Source: Paenibacillus phyllosphaerae | GTDB taxonomy: Bacteria; Bacillota; Bacilli; Paenibacillales; Paenibacillaceae | Assembly: GCF_014192105.1 (NCBI RefSeq) | Contig: NZ_JACHXK010000003.1 | Span: forward strand, 434,001 to 498,000 | Length of the DNA stretch: 64,000 bases | Direction: 5' to 3' | Part shown: positions 10,632 to 21,327 of the stretch, in pieces | How positions within the stretch are numbered: the stretch's first letter is position 1 | How the letters are laid out: each line of letters begins with the position of its first letter | Translations under genes and position numbers: made by a program | Notes under the pieces: model-generated | Databases searched by the model: none | What the model was told of the DNA's origin: nothing | The model's input: the letters and a program-made list of their open reading frames with translations, nothing else

Positions 10632-11321
10632 GTGGTGAAATTTAGCCTTTGGAAGCAATTGAAGAAACGGCTTCGCCGTAGCCGGCGTCCGACCTGGTCG
10701 CTAGGATGTTTAGCTGCTTTTTCCATGCTCTATGCTGCACATACAACCTATGCCGATGTTGTCTATATTCCCGTTGAACATTCGGAGGCCGCGAATTCGA
10801 ATTACGACGAAGAACAAGAGCAAGAGGCGGGGCAAAAGCTGCAGACCCGCAGCGTCATCGACAAGCTCGCGAGCGGCATGGAGCCGTTCGCCGTCGTGGT
10901 GAAACGAATTTACTTATGCGGCGAGGAGCAGCAGACACTCGGTCGGATGACAGGTCACGAGACGCTGCGACTTCTGAAGGAACATCCGGGATGGACGGCG
11001 GTGCTGGAAAAAGACGGGACCGTCGTCATGCAGCAATGGATCGATGATTTGTCGGATGCCTGCAAGGAGTCCGCAACCTTCGGGGTAGACAAGAGCGGGA
11101 ACCTTTCCTTGTTCGACGGACCGCCGAAAAAGGAGAAGGTGCTGCGTACCTTTTTTCAGCTGGACGTCAACTTCATGGAGAGCAGCTTGCCCAAGGAACA
11201 GGTCGAACAATTGACGACCGGCATCCGGGTCACGGATAAAGACGAGTATAACAGCGTGCTGTCGACTTTCAGCGATTATGCGGTCGGCCGCAGTGAACGC
11301 GTAATGAAATCCACCTATTAA
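10632..11321 (+). CDS. bofC: BofC-like forespore regulator
   Basis: A protein of about 229 residues resembling BofC, the forespore-secreted protein that tunes SpoIVB signalling to pro-sigma-K processing. A signal or anchor segment (about 27-45) ends at TTYA. The C-terminal BofC domain carries the recognisable DLSDACKESATFGVDKSGNL, LFDGPP, KVLRTFFQLDVNFMESSLP and GIRVTDKDEYNSVLSTF segments. It sits next to the ruv genes as in B. subtilis. The start is ambiguous: GTG 10632 or 10635 is spaced from AAGGGGTG, whereas the GTG at 10620 overlaps that SD. Confidence 0.85.
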   Translation: MVKFSLWKQLKKRLRRSRRPTWSLGCLAAFSMLYAAHTTYADVVYIPVEHSEAANSNYDEEQEQEAGQKLQTRSVIDKLASGMEPFAVVVKRIYLCGEEQQTLGRMTGHETLRLLKEHPGWTAVLEKDGTVVMQQWIDDLSDACKESATFGVDKSGNLSLFDGPPKKEKVLRTFFQLDVNFMESSLPKEQVEQLTTGIRVTDKDEYNSVLSTFSDYAVGRSERVMKSTY

Positions 11322-11333
11322 CTGTTGCGAAGA

Positions 11334-11367
11334 GATGGCGCTCCAAGCCGTCTCTTTTCTTTTTTGC
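11334..11367 (+). terminator. Intrinsic terminator after bofC
   Basis: GAGATGGC pairs with GCCGTCTC across CGCTCCAA-type loop sequence, followed by TTTTCTTTTTT. Confidence 0.88.
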
Positions 11368-11429
11368 CGCAGAACGGGGGATCGCTTGCATTCGAACGTC
11401 TCACACGTGTTCTCATATAGGCGAACATT

Positions 11430-11438
11430 TGCTATAAT
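11430..11438 (+). promoter_or_regulatory. Extended -10 promoter of ruvCAB
   Basis: TTGCTATAAT gives a perfect TATAAT (11433-11438) with a TG extension, about 47 nt before ruvC. No strong -35 is seen. CGAAC just upstream is at most a LexA half-site. Confidence 0.55.
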
Positions 11439-11484
11439 GGAGTAGCCATTTTGGGAAGCGATACGTTGGCGTGAGGAGAGAAGG

Positions 11485-11991
11485 TTGTTGCGCGTACTAG
11501 GCATTGACCCCGGGATTGCGATCGTGGGGTTCGGATTCATTGATAAAATAGGCAGTAAGCTCGTTCCTGTTCAGTACGGCTCCATCCAGACCGAGGCGCA
11601 TACGCCGCAGGAAACAAGGCTGCTGCAGGTATACGATTCTGCATGTGCACTTATGGATAAATACAAGCCCGATACGGTTGCCGTCGAGAAGCTGTTCTTT
11701 AACAAGAACGTAACCACGGCTTTTTCGGTCGGTCAGGCAAGAGGCGTCATTATTCTCGCTGCCGCTCAGCGGGGATTGCCCGTTACCGAATATACGCCGC
11801 TGCAGGTTAAGCAAGGCGTCGTCGGCTATGGCAAGGCCGAGAAGCGCCAAGTTCAAGAGATGGTACGGATGCTCTTGAAGCTGTCGGCCGTCCCGAAGCC
11901 CGATGACGTTGCGGACGCGCTCGCAGTGGCGATTTGCCATGCGCATTCATCGGTTCTTACTCAAAAAATAAACGAGGTGAACAGACCGTGA
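11485..11991 (+). CDS. ruvC: Holliday junction resolvase RuvC
   Basis: A 168-residue endonuclease that cuts Holliday junctions symmetrically. Catalytic acidic residues are in GIDPGIAIVGFG (Asp about 7), VEKLFF (Glu about 68) and KPDDVADALAVA (C-terminal Asp pair). The start is TTG 11485, with AGGAG (11474-11478) six bases upstream and the usual RVLGIDPG N-terminus. The stop overlaps the ruvA start. B. subtilis lacks ruvC and uses RecU, so a ruvC here fits the Paenibacillaceae. Confidence 0.96.
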   Translation: MLRVLGIDPGIAIVGFGFIDKIGSKLVPVQYGSIQTEAHTPQETRLLQVYDSACALMDKYKPDTVAVEKLFFNKNVTTAFSVGQARGVIILAAAQRGLPVTEYTPLQVKQGVVGYGKAEKRQVQEMVRMLLKLSAVPKPDDVADALAVAICHAHSSVLTQKINEVNRP

Positions 11992-12623
11992 TCGACTATG
12001 TTAAAGGTCGGGTCGTCCATCTGGATACGGAATATATCGTCGTGGACGTTCGCGATATCGGGTATCAGGTGTATACGCCCAATCCGTATCAATTTGCCAA
12101 GCATGATGAGGCCATAACGGTCTACACGCACCATCACGTTCGCGAAGACGCGACCTTGCTGTTCGGTTTTGCGACGCGCGAGGAGCAGCGCATGTTCCGC
12201 ACCTTGCTGGACGTATCCGGGATCGGTCCGCGGGTAGCGTTAGGTATCTTGGCAGGAGGTAAGCCCGACGCAGTCGCAGCCGCGATACGCCAAGAGAACA
12301 TATCGTTCCTGACCAAACTGCCGGGCATCGGCAAGAAGACGGCGCAGCGGATGATCCTCGATCTGAAGGACAAACTCGAAGCGGTGTCGGGCGGCTTCAG
12401 TATCACAGCCGACGGTGTTGCCTTCGATACGCCGCAGCCGGCATTCGAAGTTGCGGGTGAAGGCGGCATCGCATGGCGCGAAGCGAGAGAGGGACTTAGC
12501 GCCCTCGGGTATACGTCGGCCGAGCTGGATCGGGCTTGGCAGGGAATGAAGGATAAAGTAACGCCGGATGAGACGGTGGACGCGCTTATGAAGCGAGCGC
12601 TCGGACAACTCTTTAAAGGTTAA
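11988..12623 (+). CDS. ruvA: Holliday junction branch migration protein RuvA
   Basis: A 211-residue RuvA that tetramerises on Holliday junctions and loads RuvB. The N-terminal OB fold starts IDYVKGRVVHLD, the helix-hairpin-helix region includes LPGIGKKTAQRMI (about 108-120), and the C-terminal domain III binds RuvB. The start is GTG 11988, overlapping the ruvC stop, with GAGGTG (11974-11979) as SD. An upstream frame within ruvC is not part of the family. Confidence 0.96.
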   Translation: MIDYVKGRVVHLDTEYIVVDVRDIGYQVYTPNPYQFAKHDEAITVYTHHHVREDATLLFGFATREEQRMFRTLLDVSGIGPRVALGILAGGKPDAVAAAIRQENISFLTKLPGIGKKTAQRMILDLKDKLEAVSGGFSITADGVAFDTPQPAFEVAGEGGIAWREAREGLSALGYTSAELDRAWQGMKDKVTPDETVDALMKRALGQLFKG

Positions 12624-12643
12624 ATTGAAAGGGGGATGAGCAT

Positions 12644-13663
12644 ATGGATGATCGGATAATATCCGCTAATCTGATGATGGAAGATCAGGCAGTGGAGCTT
12701 AGCTTACGTCCCCGCTATCTGGCCGAATATATCGGCCAGTCGCAAGTGAAAGAAAACTTGAAGGTATTCATCGAAGCGGCCAAGCTGCGCAAGGAAGCGC
12801 TCGATCATGTTCTGCTGTACGGTCCGCCGGGGCTCGGGAAGACGACCTTGTCGAACATCATCGCCAACGAGCTCGGCGTCAATCTGCGCACGACGAGCGG
12901 TCCTGCGATCGAACGGCCTGGAGATTTGGCGGCGCTGCTGACCAATTTGCAAGAAGGGGACGTTCTCTTCATCGACGAGATTCATCGCTTGCATCGGACG
13001 GTAGAAGAGGTGCTTTACCCGGCGATGGAGGATTTTGCCCTCGATATTATGATCGGCAAAGGCCCAAGCGCCCGCTCGGTAAGACTGGATCTTCCGCCAT
13101 TTACGCTGATCGGAGCGACGACTCGGGCAGGCCTGCTATCCGCGCCGCTTCGAGATCGCTTCGGCGTCGTCAGCCGTCTCGAGTTCTACAAGATCGACGA
13201 GCTGGCTTATATTGTTTCGCGCGCCTCTGAGATATTCGGCGTCGATATTATGGGCGAGGCCGCCCGAGAGATTGCGATGCGCTCCAGAGGAACGCCGCGG
13301 ATAGCCAATCGACTCTTGAAGCGCGTTCGCGATTTTGCCCAGGTTAGAGGCGACGGGATCGTCACGCATGACCTTGCTCGTTATGCGCTGGAACTCATTC
13401 AAGTCGATCCGCTCGGTCTTGACCAGATCGATCACAAGATGCTGCTGGCCATGATCAACAATTATCGCGGCGGCCCGGTCGGACTGGACACGTTGGCAGC
13501 AACCATCGGCGAAGAGAGCCAGACGATCGAAGATGTGTACGAGCCATACCTGATGCAGATCGGTTTCCTGCAGCGCACGCCGCGGGGGCGGATCGTAACG
13601 CCTCAGGCTTACCAGCACTTAGGGCTGCCTATACCGCAACAGCCTGGCAGCGGGGATAACTAG
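12644..13663 (+). CDS. ruvB: Holliday junction helicase motor RuvB
   Basis: A 339-residue AAA+ ATPase that drives branch migration with RuvA. Walker A is [10 protein letters not shown] (about 63-72), Walker B is LFIDEIH, sensor 1 is GATTR, and the arginine finger lies in RDRFG. A C-terminal winged helix follows (TPRGRIVT). ATG 12644 has AAAGGGGG nine bases upstream. It is 20 nt after ruvA, forming the ruvCAB operon. Confidence 0.97.
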   Translation: MDDRIISANLMMEDQAVELSLRPRYLAEYIGQSQVKENLKVFIEAAKLRKEALDHVLLYGPPGLGKTTLSNIIANELGVNLRTTSGPAIERPGDLAALLTNLQEGDVLFIDEIHRLHRTVEEVLYPAMEDFALDIMIGKGPSARSVRLDLPPFTLIGATTRAGLLSAPLRDRFGVVSRLEFYKIDELAYIVSRASEIFGVDIMGEAAREIAMRSRGTPRIANRLLKRVRDFAQVRGDGIVTHDLARYALELIQVDPLGLDQIDHKMLLAMINNYRGGPVGLDTLAATIGEESQTIEDVYEPYLMQIGFLQRTPRGRIVTPQAYQHLGLPIPQQPGSGDN

Positions 13664-13707
13664 ACTGAGCAGCGGCGAAGCATGTGCGAGGAGGCGACAC
13701 GGGAGCC

Positions 13708-14163
13708 ATGAGTCGACATAATCAAGAGCTGCTCGTCCTCTATGACGGCAATTGCAACTTGTGCTTGAATGTCGTCCGCCAGATCCGCCAACTTCGCGTT
13801 CGGGCAGATCTTCGATTCATGGCGGTTCAATCTTTGCGGAACGAAGCGGTGGATCTGAGCCGCATCGCTGAACCTGCTCGAACCTGGTTGCTTGGAAGCG
13901 GTCATGAGCAACTGCTCGATCAGTTGCATATTGTCGACCCCTACGGGAATATCGAGAAAGGCGCTGCTGCCGTCATACGGATCCTGCAGAACGTGAAAGG
14001 ATTCGCTTGGTTGAACGGGCTATACCGGGTGCCGGGTCTTGGCCGTGCAGCAGAGGCCTTGTACCGGTTCATCGCCAAACGAAGATATGCTTGGTTCGGA
14101 ACCGTAGATGCGGGATGCAACGGGTCTTGCCGAACAAAGACAAGAATGAATGAGAATAATTAA
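13708..14163 (+). CDS. DCC-family (DUF393) thioredoxin-like protein
   Basis: A 151-residue DCC (DUF393) protein named for its LYDGNCNLC motif (Asp, Cys, Cys near residue 11-16), predicted to have a thiol-disulfide oxidoreductase fold. The substrate is unknown. The C-terminal part (WLNGLYRVPGLGRAAEALYRFIAKRR) is typical of the family, and extra cysteines occur near the end. ATG 13708 is preferred; GAGGAGG lies somewhat far upstream (about 14 nt), so the start is a little uncertain. It is co-directional with ruvB and the SpoIID-domain gene. Confidence 0.8.
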   Translation: MSRHNQELLVLYDGNCNLCLNVVRQIRQLRVRADLRFMAVQSLRNEAVDLSRIAEPARTWLLGSGHEQLLDQLHIVDPYGNIEKGAAAVIRILQNVKGFAWLNGLYRVPGLGRAAEALYRFIAKRRYAWFGTVDAGCNGSCRTKTRMNENN

Positions 14164-14195
14164 GCCGCATGGCTGACAAGGAGGAGGGCGATCCC

Positions 14196-16331
14196 ATGCT
14201 GGTGTCAATCAGCAGAAGCAGGAACGTCAAGAGGTCAAGCATGTGGCGTATGACCGTAGCATTATTGGCTGCGCTTGTGCTAGTCTCCGTATGGACGGTC
14301 TGGCCATCGTACGGAGCTGTCCCGAAGCTCGATACGATCCGAGTTGCGATATTCATCAATCTCAGCAAATATCAGGTGAATACGGCCATCGGAACGTTCA
14401 GTTCAGCAGCGCCGATCGATGTTGGCATTAGGCAGCCTTCAGGCGTGCAATCCTTGTTTCAGACCAAGGCAGGAGAATCTATTCGCCTTACGATGGATGA
14501 TTACAAAGTTACGGTCATGGAAACAACGGACTTCGCGAAGGCGGTATCCGTCTCCAAACGGTTGAAGACGGCTGGCGGTACGCCATTCCTCACCTCATCG
14601 CCACGGACAGGCGCTGCGATGTATAGCGTAATGGAAGGCGCGTATACGACGGCTGCCGCGGCCAAAACCGCGGCTGACAAGTGGACGAAGGACGCGACGC
14701 TCGCTTCGCTTACCGGCAAGGCTCAAGCTCTGCCGGCGGGTCCTCTTCACTTGGAGGGCAGTGTCTATAGTTCGGAAGCAGATGCGGTTAAGGCTGTTGC
14801 TGCTTTTGGAGACGCAGGTATTCCTGCCTTTGCAGCCATGAAGCAATCTGGCGAAGGCAAGGGCCAGTATACCGTCTTGGTCGGTGCAGCCTCTGATGAC
14901 GCAGGACTTGCGGCGGTTAAACAACTTGCGGCGGCAGTTACTGGGGGCGCTGGCCTCAAAACGATGGATACCAAAGCTTCTTATGTAGGATTGCGAGATG
15001 ACTTCACGGTTACAGAATCGGCGAAATCACCGCAGAAGCTGATTTCGGTTCCACTAACGGGGACAAAAGTATGGCTGCAAAGCAACTCCGCAAACGGCAT
15101 TAAGCTTGCGGAAAGGTACAGTCGAAGCTATCGCGGCCAATTCGAGATCAGCGGACTGAATAGTAAACTGGCTATTGTCAATGAGCTGCCTTTTGAGCAA
15201 TACTTATATTCCGTAGTCGGTGCAGAGATGCCGTCTTCTTGGCCGGCCGAAGCGCTTAAAGCTCAAGCTGTGGCGGCGAGGACGTATGCGATCTATCAAG
15301 GCTTCGGATTTCAAATCGCCCATGTCGTGGATTCGGTCCAAAGCCAAGCGTATAACGGCATCACGGCAGAGAAACCGACAACGATTGCCGCTGTCGATGC
15401 GACAACTAGCGAGATCGCGATGTACAACGGCAAAGCAATCGAGACCTTATTCTCTTCCAGCGCCGGCGGTGCATCCGCTGACGCGCAAGAAATTTGGGGC
15501 AATGCGGTTCCCTATCTGAAATCAGTCCCAAGCCCGGATGAATCTTCAGAGAAGGGGCTGTACGATTGGTATCGGGTCGTGCTGCCTAATGGTAAGAACG
15601 GTTATATCCGCGAGGATCTAATAGCGACGACCGAGGAGAAGACGGCTGCGGGCAGCGCCATTCTGCGCGTGAAAGGCGATGGCGTGAAGGTGCGTCCGAT
15701 TCCGCTGATCCAAGATTCGGTCACGCCGGTCGCGACAGTCAATAGCGGCACGATGGTCGTTATGATCGAGCGTGTCGTACAATCGAACGAGATGTCATGG
15801 ATACGTGGACCGTTTACCTCCTCCCAGCTGCTTGCGACGATTACCGGCAAAGTTAAAACCGCCGTCAAAGGGCCGATCACGACGCTTTCGGTCAGTAAGA
15901 CGGGACCATCCGGCAGGCCAACGGAAATTCTCGTCAATGGCGCCAAGCTGGATGTCAGTTATCCGGATGCCTACCGCTCCGCGTTGGGCGGGCTTCCTAG
16001 CACGTTCTTCACGATCGATGAGACTGCGAGAATGACGATCGCAGGGGCTAACAACAAAACTAGCGAACGTACAGGCAATAGTTCATCGCTAGCGGTTCTC
16101 GGAAGTGACGGCGCTGCAACTGCTTATTCGGATTCAGACATCTATATTATGAATGGCAAAGGCGAAGTTAGGGCGGCGTCCAAAGAACCTACCTTCCGGT
16201 TCGTCGGCAACGGCTATGGACATGGTGTAGGCTTGTCTCAATATGGCGCACGCGGATTGGCAGATAAAGGGTATGACTACAAATATATTTTGCAATACTA
16301 CTATAAAGACGTAACGATCGGTAAGGACTGA
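14196..16331 (+). CDS. SpoIID/LytB-domain protein with SPOR-like region
   Basis: A 711-residue exported protein. A signal or anchor segment (about 28-45) is followed by an Ala/Lys-rich region with SPOR-like repeats (about 110-265), then a SpoIID domain (about 325-440) with [20 protein letters not shown] and [17 protein letters not shown]. The family signature [17 protein letters not shown] is near the C-terminus. SpoIID-family enzymes are lytic transglycosylases acting on denuded glycan during engulfment; LytB-type relatives modify autolysins, so a vegetative wall role is possible. ATG 14196 follows AAGGAGGAGG; ATG 14169 lies before that SD. An extra stretch (about 480-640) interrupts the SpoIID domain. 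Confidence 0.82.
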   Translation: MLVSISRSRNVKRSSMWRMTVALLAALVLVSVWTVWPSYGAVPKLDTIRVAIFINLSKYQVNTAIGTFSSAAPIDVGIRQPSGVQSLFQTKAGESIRLTMDDYKVTVMETTDFAKAVSVSKRLKTAGGTPFLTSSPRTGAAMYSVMEGAYTTAAAAKTAADKWTKDATLASLTGKAQALPAGPLHLEGSVYSSEADAVKAVAAFGDAGIPAFAAMKQSGEGKGQYTVLVGAASDDAGLAAVKQLAAAVTGGAGLKTMDTKASYVGLRDDFTVTESAKSPQKLISVPLTGTKVWLQSNSANGIKLAERYSRSYRGQFEISGLNSKLAIVNELPFEQYLYSVVGAEMPSSWPAEALKAQAVAARTYAIYQGFGFQIAHVVDSVQSQAYNGITAEKPTTIAAVDATTSEIAMYNGKAIETLFSSSAGGASADAQEIWGNAVPYLKSVPSPDESSEKGLYDWYRVVLPNGKNGYIREDLIATTEEKTAAGSAILRVKGDGVKVRPIPLIQDSVTPVATVNSGTMVVMIERVVQSNEMSWIRGPFTSSQLLATITGKVKTAVKGPITTLSVSKTGPSGRPTEILVNGAKLDVSYPDAYRSALGGLPSTFFTIDETARMTIAGANNKTSERTGNSSSLAVLGSDGAATAYSDSDIYIMNGKGEVRAASKEPTFRFVGNGYGHGVGLSQYGARGLADKGYDYKYILQYYYKDVTIGKD

Positions 16332-16339
16332 CAACTGAC

Positions 16340-17386
16340 ATGAATGTAGAAGATTTTGATTTTGAATTGCCGGAGTCGCTTATTGCGCAGACTCCGCTTG
16401 CAGAGCGTACAGCCTCCAGGCTGCTTATGCTGAATAAGGAGAGCGGGTCGATCCAACATGGCACGTTCACCGATCTTGAAGGCTTGCTCCAGCCGGGAGA
16501 TACGCTCGTACTGAACAATACCCGTGTTCTTCCTGCTCGACTATTCGGCGTTAAGCCGGATACGGGAGCGAAGGCGGAACTGTTGCTGCTCAAGCAGACC
16601 GGGGACAAACGGTGGGAGACGCTGGCTAAGCCGGCGAAACGATTAAAAGTCGGTACGGAGCTCGTCTTCGGGAGCGACGACAACGGGGAACCGCTGCTTC
16701 GCGCAGTCGTTGTTGCTGAAGGGGATATGGGAGCGCGTGAGATCGAATTTCAGTTCGAAGGAATCTTCCAGGAACTGCTCGACCGACTCGGCGAGATGCC
16801 GCTTCCCCCGTATATCAAGGAACGGCTTCCGGATCGCGAACGGTATCAGACCGTATATTCCAAACATGCGGGCTCCGCAGCTGCGCCTACGGCGGGGCTT
16901 CACTTTACAACATCCTTCCTCGAGCAAATTTCTCGAAACGGAATCGATATTGCCTACGTAACACTACATGTTGGTCTAGGTACATTTCGTCCGATGTCGG
17001 TAGATCGCGTCGAGGAACACCAGATGCATGCCGAGTATTATGAGCTGAGCGAAGAGACAGCGCAGCTGCTTCGCAAGACGAAGGAGCGCGGCGGAAGAGT
17101 CATTGCGGTCGGCACCACTTCCGCGCGGACGTTAGAAACGGCCGCTTCCCGCTTTGCGGATGGGGTAATCGAAGCTTGCAGCGGTTGGACAGATATTTTC
17201 ATCTATCCGGGATATGACTTTAAGCTGGTGGATGCTTTATTGACGAATTTCCACCTGCCGAAGTCAACGCTCGTGATGCTGGTCAGTGCGTTGGCTGGCA
17301 GAGAGGCGATCATGCGAGCTTACCAGGAAGCGATCGAACGGGAATATCGCTTCTTCAGCTTCGGCGACGCGATGTTTATCTACTAA
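16340..17386 (+). CDS. queA: S-adenosylmethionine:tRNA ribosyltransferase-isomerase
   Basis: A 348-residue QueA that transfers the ribosyl group of SAM to preQ1 in tRNA, making epoxyqueuosine. Conserved segments are [53 protein letters not shown] and [19 protein letters not shown] 16340 is 8 nt after the previous gene; its SD is weak (AAGGACTGA), suggesting coupling. It is followed 21 nt later by tgt, the preceding step of queuosine modification. Confidence 0.97.
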   Translation: MNVEDFDFELPESLIAQTPLAERTASRLLMLNKESGSIQHGTFTDLEGLLQPGDTLVLNNTRVLPARLFGVKPDTGAKAELLLLKQTGDKRWETLAKPAKRLKVGTELVFGSDDNGEPLLRAVVVAEGDMGAREIEFQFEGIFQELLDRLGEMPLPPYIKERLPDRERYQTVYSKHAGSAAAPTAGLHFTTSFLEQISRNGIDIAYVTLHVGLGTFRPMSVDRVEEHQMHAEYYELSEETAQLLRKTKERGGRVIAVGTTSARTLETAASRFADGVIEACSGWTDIFIYPGYDFKLVDALLTNFHLPKSTLVMLVSALAGREAIMRAYQEAIEREYRFFSFGDAMFIY

Positions 17387-18541
<1,155 letters not shown>

Positions 18542-18556
18542 AAAGGGGTTAGTTTC

Positions 18557-18874
18557 ATGGCAGGTTTAGGTTCCATTTTGCCATTTGTGCTCATGTTTGC
18601 GGTCTTTTATTTCCTTCTTATTCGTCCGCAGCAGCGCAAACAAAAACAACGTTCAGCTATGCTGAACGCAGTGAAAAAAGGCGATAAGGTCGTCACTATC
18701 GGCGGTATGCACGGCACCATCCACGAGATTACGGATGACACGATTGTTCTTCGCGTTAACGATGCAACGAAGATCACGTTTGATCGCAGCGCGATCAACA
18801 GCGTAACGTCCGCTAGCGCAGCTGCTCCAGTGCTGGAGAAGAAGGAAGAAGTAAAAGAAGAAGTTAAAGCTTAA
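18557..18874 (+). CDS. yajC: Preprotein translocase subunit YajC
   Basis: A 105-residue single-pass membrane protein. The N-terminal helix is at about 7-23 (ILPFVLMFAVFYFLLIRPQQRKQKQ), then a small cytosolic domain with GDKVVTIGGMHG and an acidic/lysine tail. YajC joins SecDF in the accessory Sec complex; secD and secF are 4.6 kb downstream. ATG 18557 follows AAAGGGG. A strong terminator follows. Confidence 0.95.
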   Translation: MAGLGSILPFVLMFAVFYFLLIRPQQRKQKQRSAMLNAVKKGDKVVTIGGMHGTIHEITDDTIVLRVNDATKITFDRSAINSVTSASAAAPVLEKKEEVKEEVKA

Positions 18875-18886
18875 GCAAAAGGTTAG

Positions 18887-18926
18887 AAGCGGCAGGAAGA
18901 GGGATCCTCTCCTTGCCGCTTTTTTG
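18887..18926 (+). terminator. Intrinsic terminator after yajC
   Basis: AGCGGCAGG... pairs with ...CCTTGCCGCT around GGAT, then TTTTTT. Confidence 0.9.
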
Positions 18927-18956
18927 TTGCCTTGCGTTTGCGTGTGTGCACACAAA

Positions 18957-18992
18957 AACAGTGTTTGTTCCCTGATGGGAACAAGCACTGTT
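18957..18992 (-). terminator. Intrinsic terminator of the PAP2 gene
   Basis: On the minus strand AACAGTGCTTGTTCCC pairs with GGGAACAAACACTGTT around ATCA, followed by TTTTTG. Confidence 0.75.
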
Positions 18993-19007
18993 CGTTCGCA
19001 TGGATTA

Positions 19008-19877
19008 TTAATTTGCTTCTTCATGGACGAGCGAGCGGCTCGAAGGAGAGGTAGCGACAATGGCGCGACGTTTGGTACGGAAGCGAATTGTCGTGCTGCT
19101 CAGCTTCAATCCCACGGTAGAAGCGAACAGGCCAAGCACTAGTCCGCCGCACATATCAATCAACCAATGGATGCCGAGATAGAATATCGAGAAGAGTACG
19201 CATAGGCAGATGATGCTGCAGAACCAAGCCCAACGTTTATTGCCTGAACGAATAGCTAGTACCGCAATCGTTACGGAGATGGACGTATGTAGACTTGGGA
19301 AGCAATTGTTCAGGCCGGACAACGCTCTATACTCTGTCTCGAAGTTCGGAAACACATCGAGCATCAGGAAACGTACGGTTGGATCGTGATACCATACTTC
19401 ATCGACCGGGAAGAACAGGAAGAACGGGATCGCAATGAAGTAATTGATCATGATCGCATAACAGATCGCATAGAACATCCGTTTTGTCTTGTCCTGATAC
19501 GTGTAAATGCCGATTGAAGTGATCATTAACGACTGGAAGACCACGACATAAATAAAAGACAGTACCGTTGTTAAGATCGGATTCTCGAACGTATGCTGCA
19601 GGTTGCTGACGAAGTTTCCTTCAATAGATTGGAACAGACCTGCGAAATTAACCGAATTGTCAATATACGCATTCTCTATCTTCAGCTCGATCTTATTACA
19701 GAACAGAATGGCCAGCAGTCCGGCAAAGTGAAGCAGGAATGACCGCGATGTCGTCAGCTCCTTGACGAACAAGCCGCCAATCCGAAACGGGTTGGTACGA
19801 GCGCCATACCATAGTAGAACGATTACGGTCAGCGTCGTGTATATCGCAACCGTCGTCATGTTGTCAAACAAAACCAT
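19008..19877 (-). CDS. PAP2-superfamily membrane phosphatase/transferase
   Basis: A 289-residue protein with about six membrane segments. The PAP2 motifs are of the AUR1/inositol-phosphoceramide-synthase type: NNCFPSLHTSISV (motif 2, central His) and YLGIHWLIDMCGG (motif 3, His and Asp). This group handles lipid phosphates; the substrate cannot be told from sequence. ATG at 19877 (minus strand) has GGGGGA about ten bases before it. It is transcribed opposite to yajC and ends at its own terminator. Confidence 0.82.
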   Translation of the reverse strand: MVLFDNMTTVAIYTTLTVIVLLWYGARTNPFRIGGLFVKELTTSRSFLLHFAGLLAILFCNKIELKIENAYIDNSVNFAGLFQSIEGNFVSNLQHTFENPILTTVLSFIYVVVFQSLMITSIGIYTYQDKTKRMFYAICYAIMINYFIAIPFFLFFPVDEVWYHDPTVRFLMLDVFPNFETEYRALSGLNNCFPSLHTSISVTIAVLAIRSGNKRWAWFCSIICLCVLFSIFYLGIHWLIDMCGGLVLGLFASTVGLKLSSTTIRFRTKRRAIVATSPSSRSLVHEEAN

Positions 19878-19991
19878 ATTGTATATCCCCCTAAACGTGC
19901 AAGCGCGTTTGCGCGTGAAACACTCGGTTTAGTATATCACATTCGCAGGGGGAGTTTACAACGGGCAAAAATGTTAACAAATGGGTTGTCT

Positions 19992-20372
19992 TCAGCGATG
20001 CATGTTTACCCCGAAAATTCCGCCAAGGGCTCCTGTTGCGAGTGTAGTGCCCATCATGGTCAGCGTGTCTGCCGTCAGTCCTGCATTGGAAGCGAGGAAG
20101 CCGACCAAGAGGATTAGCAGACCGTACGCCAGACCCAGCGCTCCCCCATAATACCAGCCTCGCTTGCCAGATCGTTTGCCCGATACGAATCCGCCGGCCA
20201 ATGCGGCAAAACCATGTACGAATAGACTGTACAATGAAAGTTGCTCCTCCTGCATGCTCCCGAAGCGCAACAACAGGGACAAGAGTACTGCGCCAAGAGC
20301 AAGCCAAATGGATGCATAGAGGATACCGGAAAGCATGGGGGATGGTATCCGAACCGTGGTTACTTTTTTCAT
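19992..20372 (-). CDS. TIGR04086-type membrane protein
   Basis: A 126-residue protein with four hydrophobic segments, including an ALAGGFVSGKRSGKRGW segment and a C-terminal glycine-rich helix. This matches the TIGR04086 (YrzE) family found next to yajC and spoVB in Bacilli; function unknown. The start at 20372 (MKKVTTVRIPSPM) has GGGAGGG upstream; that same SD would lie inside the coding region of the longer frame. About 220 nt with no recognisable feature separate it from the divergent DUF421 gene. Confidence 0.78.
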   Translation of the reverse strand: MKKVTTVRIPSPMLSGILYASIWLALGAVLLSLLLRFGSMQEEQLSLYSLFVHGFAALAGGFVSGKRSGKRGWYYGGALGLAYGLLILLVGFLASNAGLTADTLTMMGTTLATGALGGIFGVNMHR

Positions 20373-20595
20373 CCGATGAATCCCTCCCATAATTAGACAA
20401 ATGGACAAGGCTGTTATTACACCATATGGCGCTGCTTCCGGATTTAGTACAAGGTTCAACGGTTACCTAAAATCGGTATGTTCTGCTTCGTATTGAGTGA
20501 AATGTCTGCGGTGACAATAGCTGTACTACGGCAAGGAGCAAGTAAAGAGCTCGTCTGCTGCCGTGGCACGGTAAGACGAAGGAGGCGGCTGACGG

Positions 20596-21327
20596 TTGGA
20601 TATGGATCACGTTATCCGAACTTTTGGGATGTACTTTATCGTGTTTATCGTCGTGCGTCTGATGGGCAAGCGGGAGATAGGCAAGCTGTCCGTCTTCGAT
20701 ATGGTCATCTCCATCATGGTTGCAGAGATTGCCGTTATTGTTATTGAAGATGTCAGGCGCCCGTTCATGGACGGTGTCACGCCGATGTTGGTGCTGGCAG
20801 GGGTACAGGTATTGCTGGCGCTCATCACGTTAAAGAGCCGCAAGCTGCGACTTTGGTTCGATGGCAAGCCAACCATACTCATTGATCGAGGTAAGCTGAA
20901 TCGTGACGCCATGAGGAAGCAGCGCTATAATCTCGATGACCTGCTGCTGCAGTTGAGGGAGAACAAAATGCCTAGTGTGGCGGATGTTGAATTTGCTGTA
21001 CTGGAGACAACCGGCAAGCTGTCCATCTTTCCAAAAGATAAAAACAAAGTGGATGGACATGCAGGCGGAGGTTATGCACCTCCGCCGAAACCAGACAAGC
21101 CGAGCAAAGTGTTCCCGAAGAATTATCGGTTCGAGTCACTGCCGGTGCCGCTCATTATGGATGGCAAAATCGAAGAAGGCAATATTCACATGATCGGGAA
21201 GGACCGTTTCTGGCTGAATAGTCAATTGAAGCAAAAAGGGATCACAGATGTAAAGCAGGTGTTTCTCTGTACGATCGATCATAAAGGCAAGCTGTTCATC
21301 GACACGAATCGCCGACCTAGGCATTAA
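20596..21327 (+). CDS. DUF421 membrane protein (YetF/YrbG family)
   Basis: A 243-residue protein with three N-terminal membrane helices, the conserved RLMGKREIGKLSVFDMVISI segment, and a C-terminal soluble YetF-type domain with the RYNLDDLLLQLRE motif. A disordered Gly/Pro/Lys insert (about 155-180) is present. DUF421 proteins are linked to spore or envelope physiology, but the activity is unknown. TTG 20596 is preferred, with AAGGAGG (20579-20585) ten bases before; ATG 20602 is the alternative. Its TAA stop shares bases with the stop of convergent spoVB. Confidence 0.85.
   Translation: MDMDHVIRTFGMYFIVFIVVRLMGKREIGKLSVFDMVISIMVAEIAVIVIEDVRRPFMDGVTPMLVLAGVQVLLALITLKSRKLRLWFDGKPTILIDRGKLNRDAMRKQRYNLDDLLLQLRENKMPSVADVEFAVLETTGKLSIFPKDKNKVDGHAGGGYAPPPKPDKPSKVFPKNYRFESLPVPLIMDGKIEEGNIHMIGKDRFWLNSQLKQKGITDVKQVFLCTIDHKGKLFIDTNRRPRH

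Noticed and set aside
11419-11432. CGAAC upstream of ruvC as a LexA box
   Set aside because: The second half (GCTAT) matches only two of five consensus positions, so only a half-site is present.
20400-20595. A frame of 89 codons at 20478-20747
   Set aside because: It overlaps the DUF421 gene in another frame and lacks an SD; I see nothing else in this gap.
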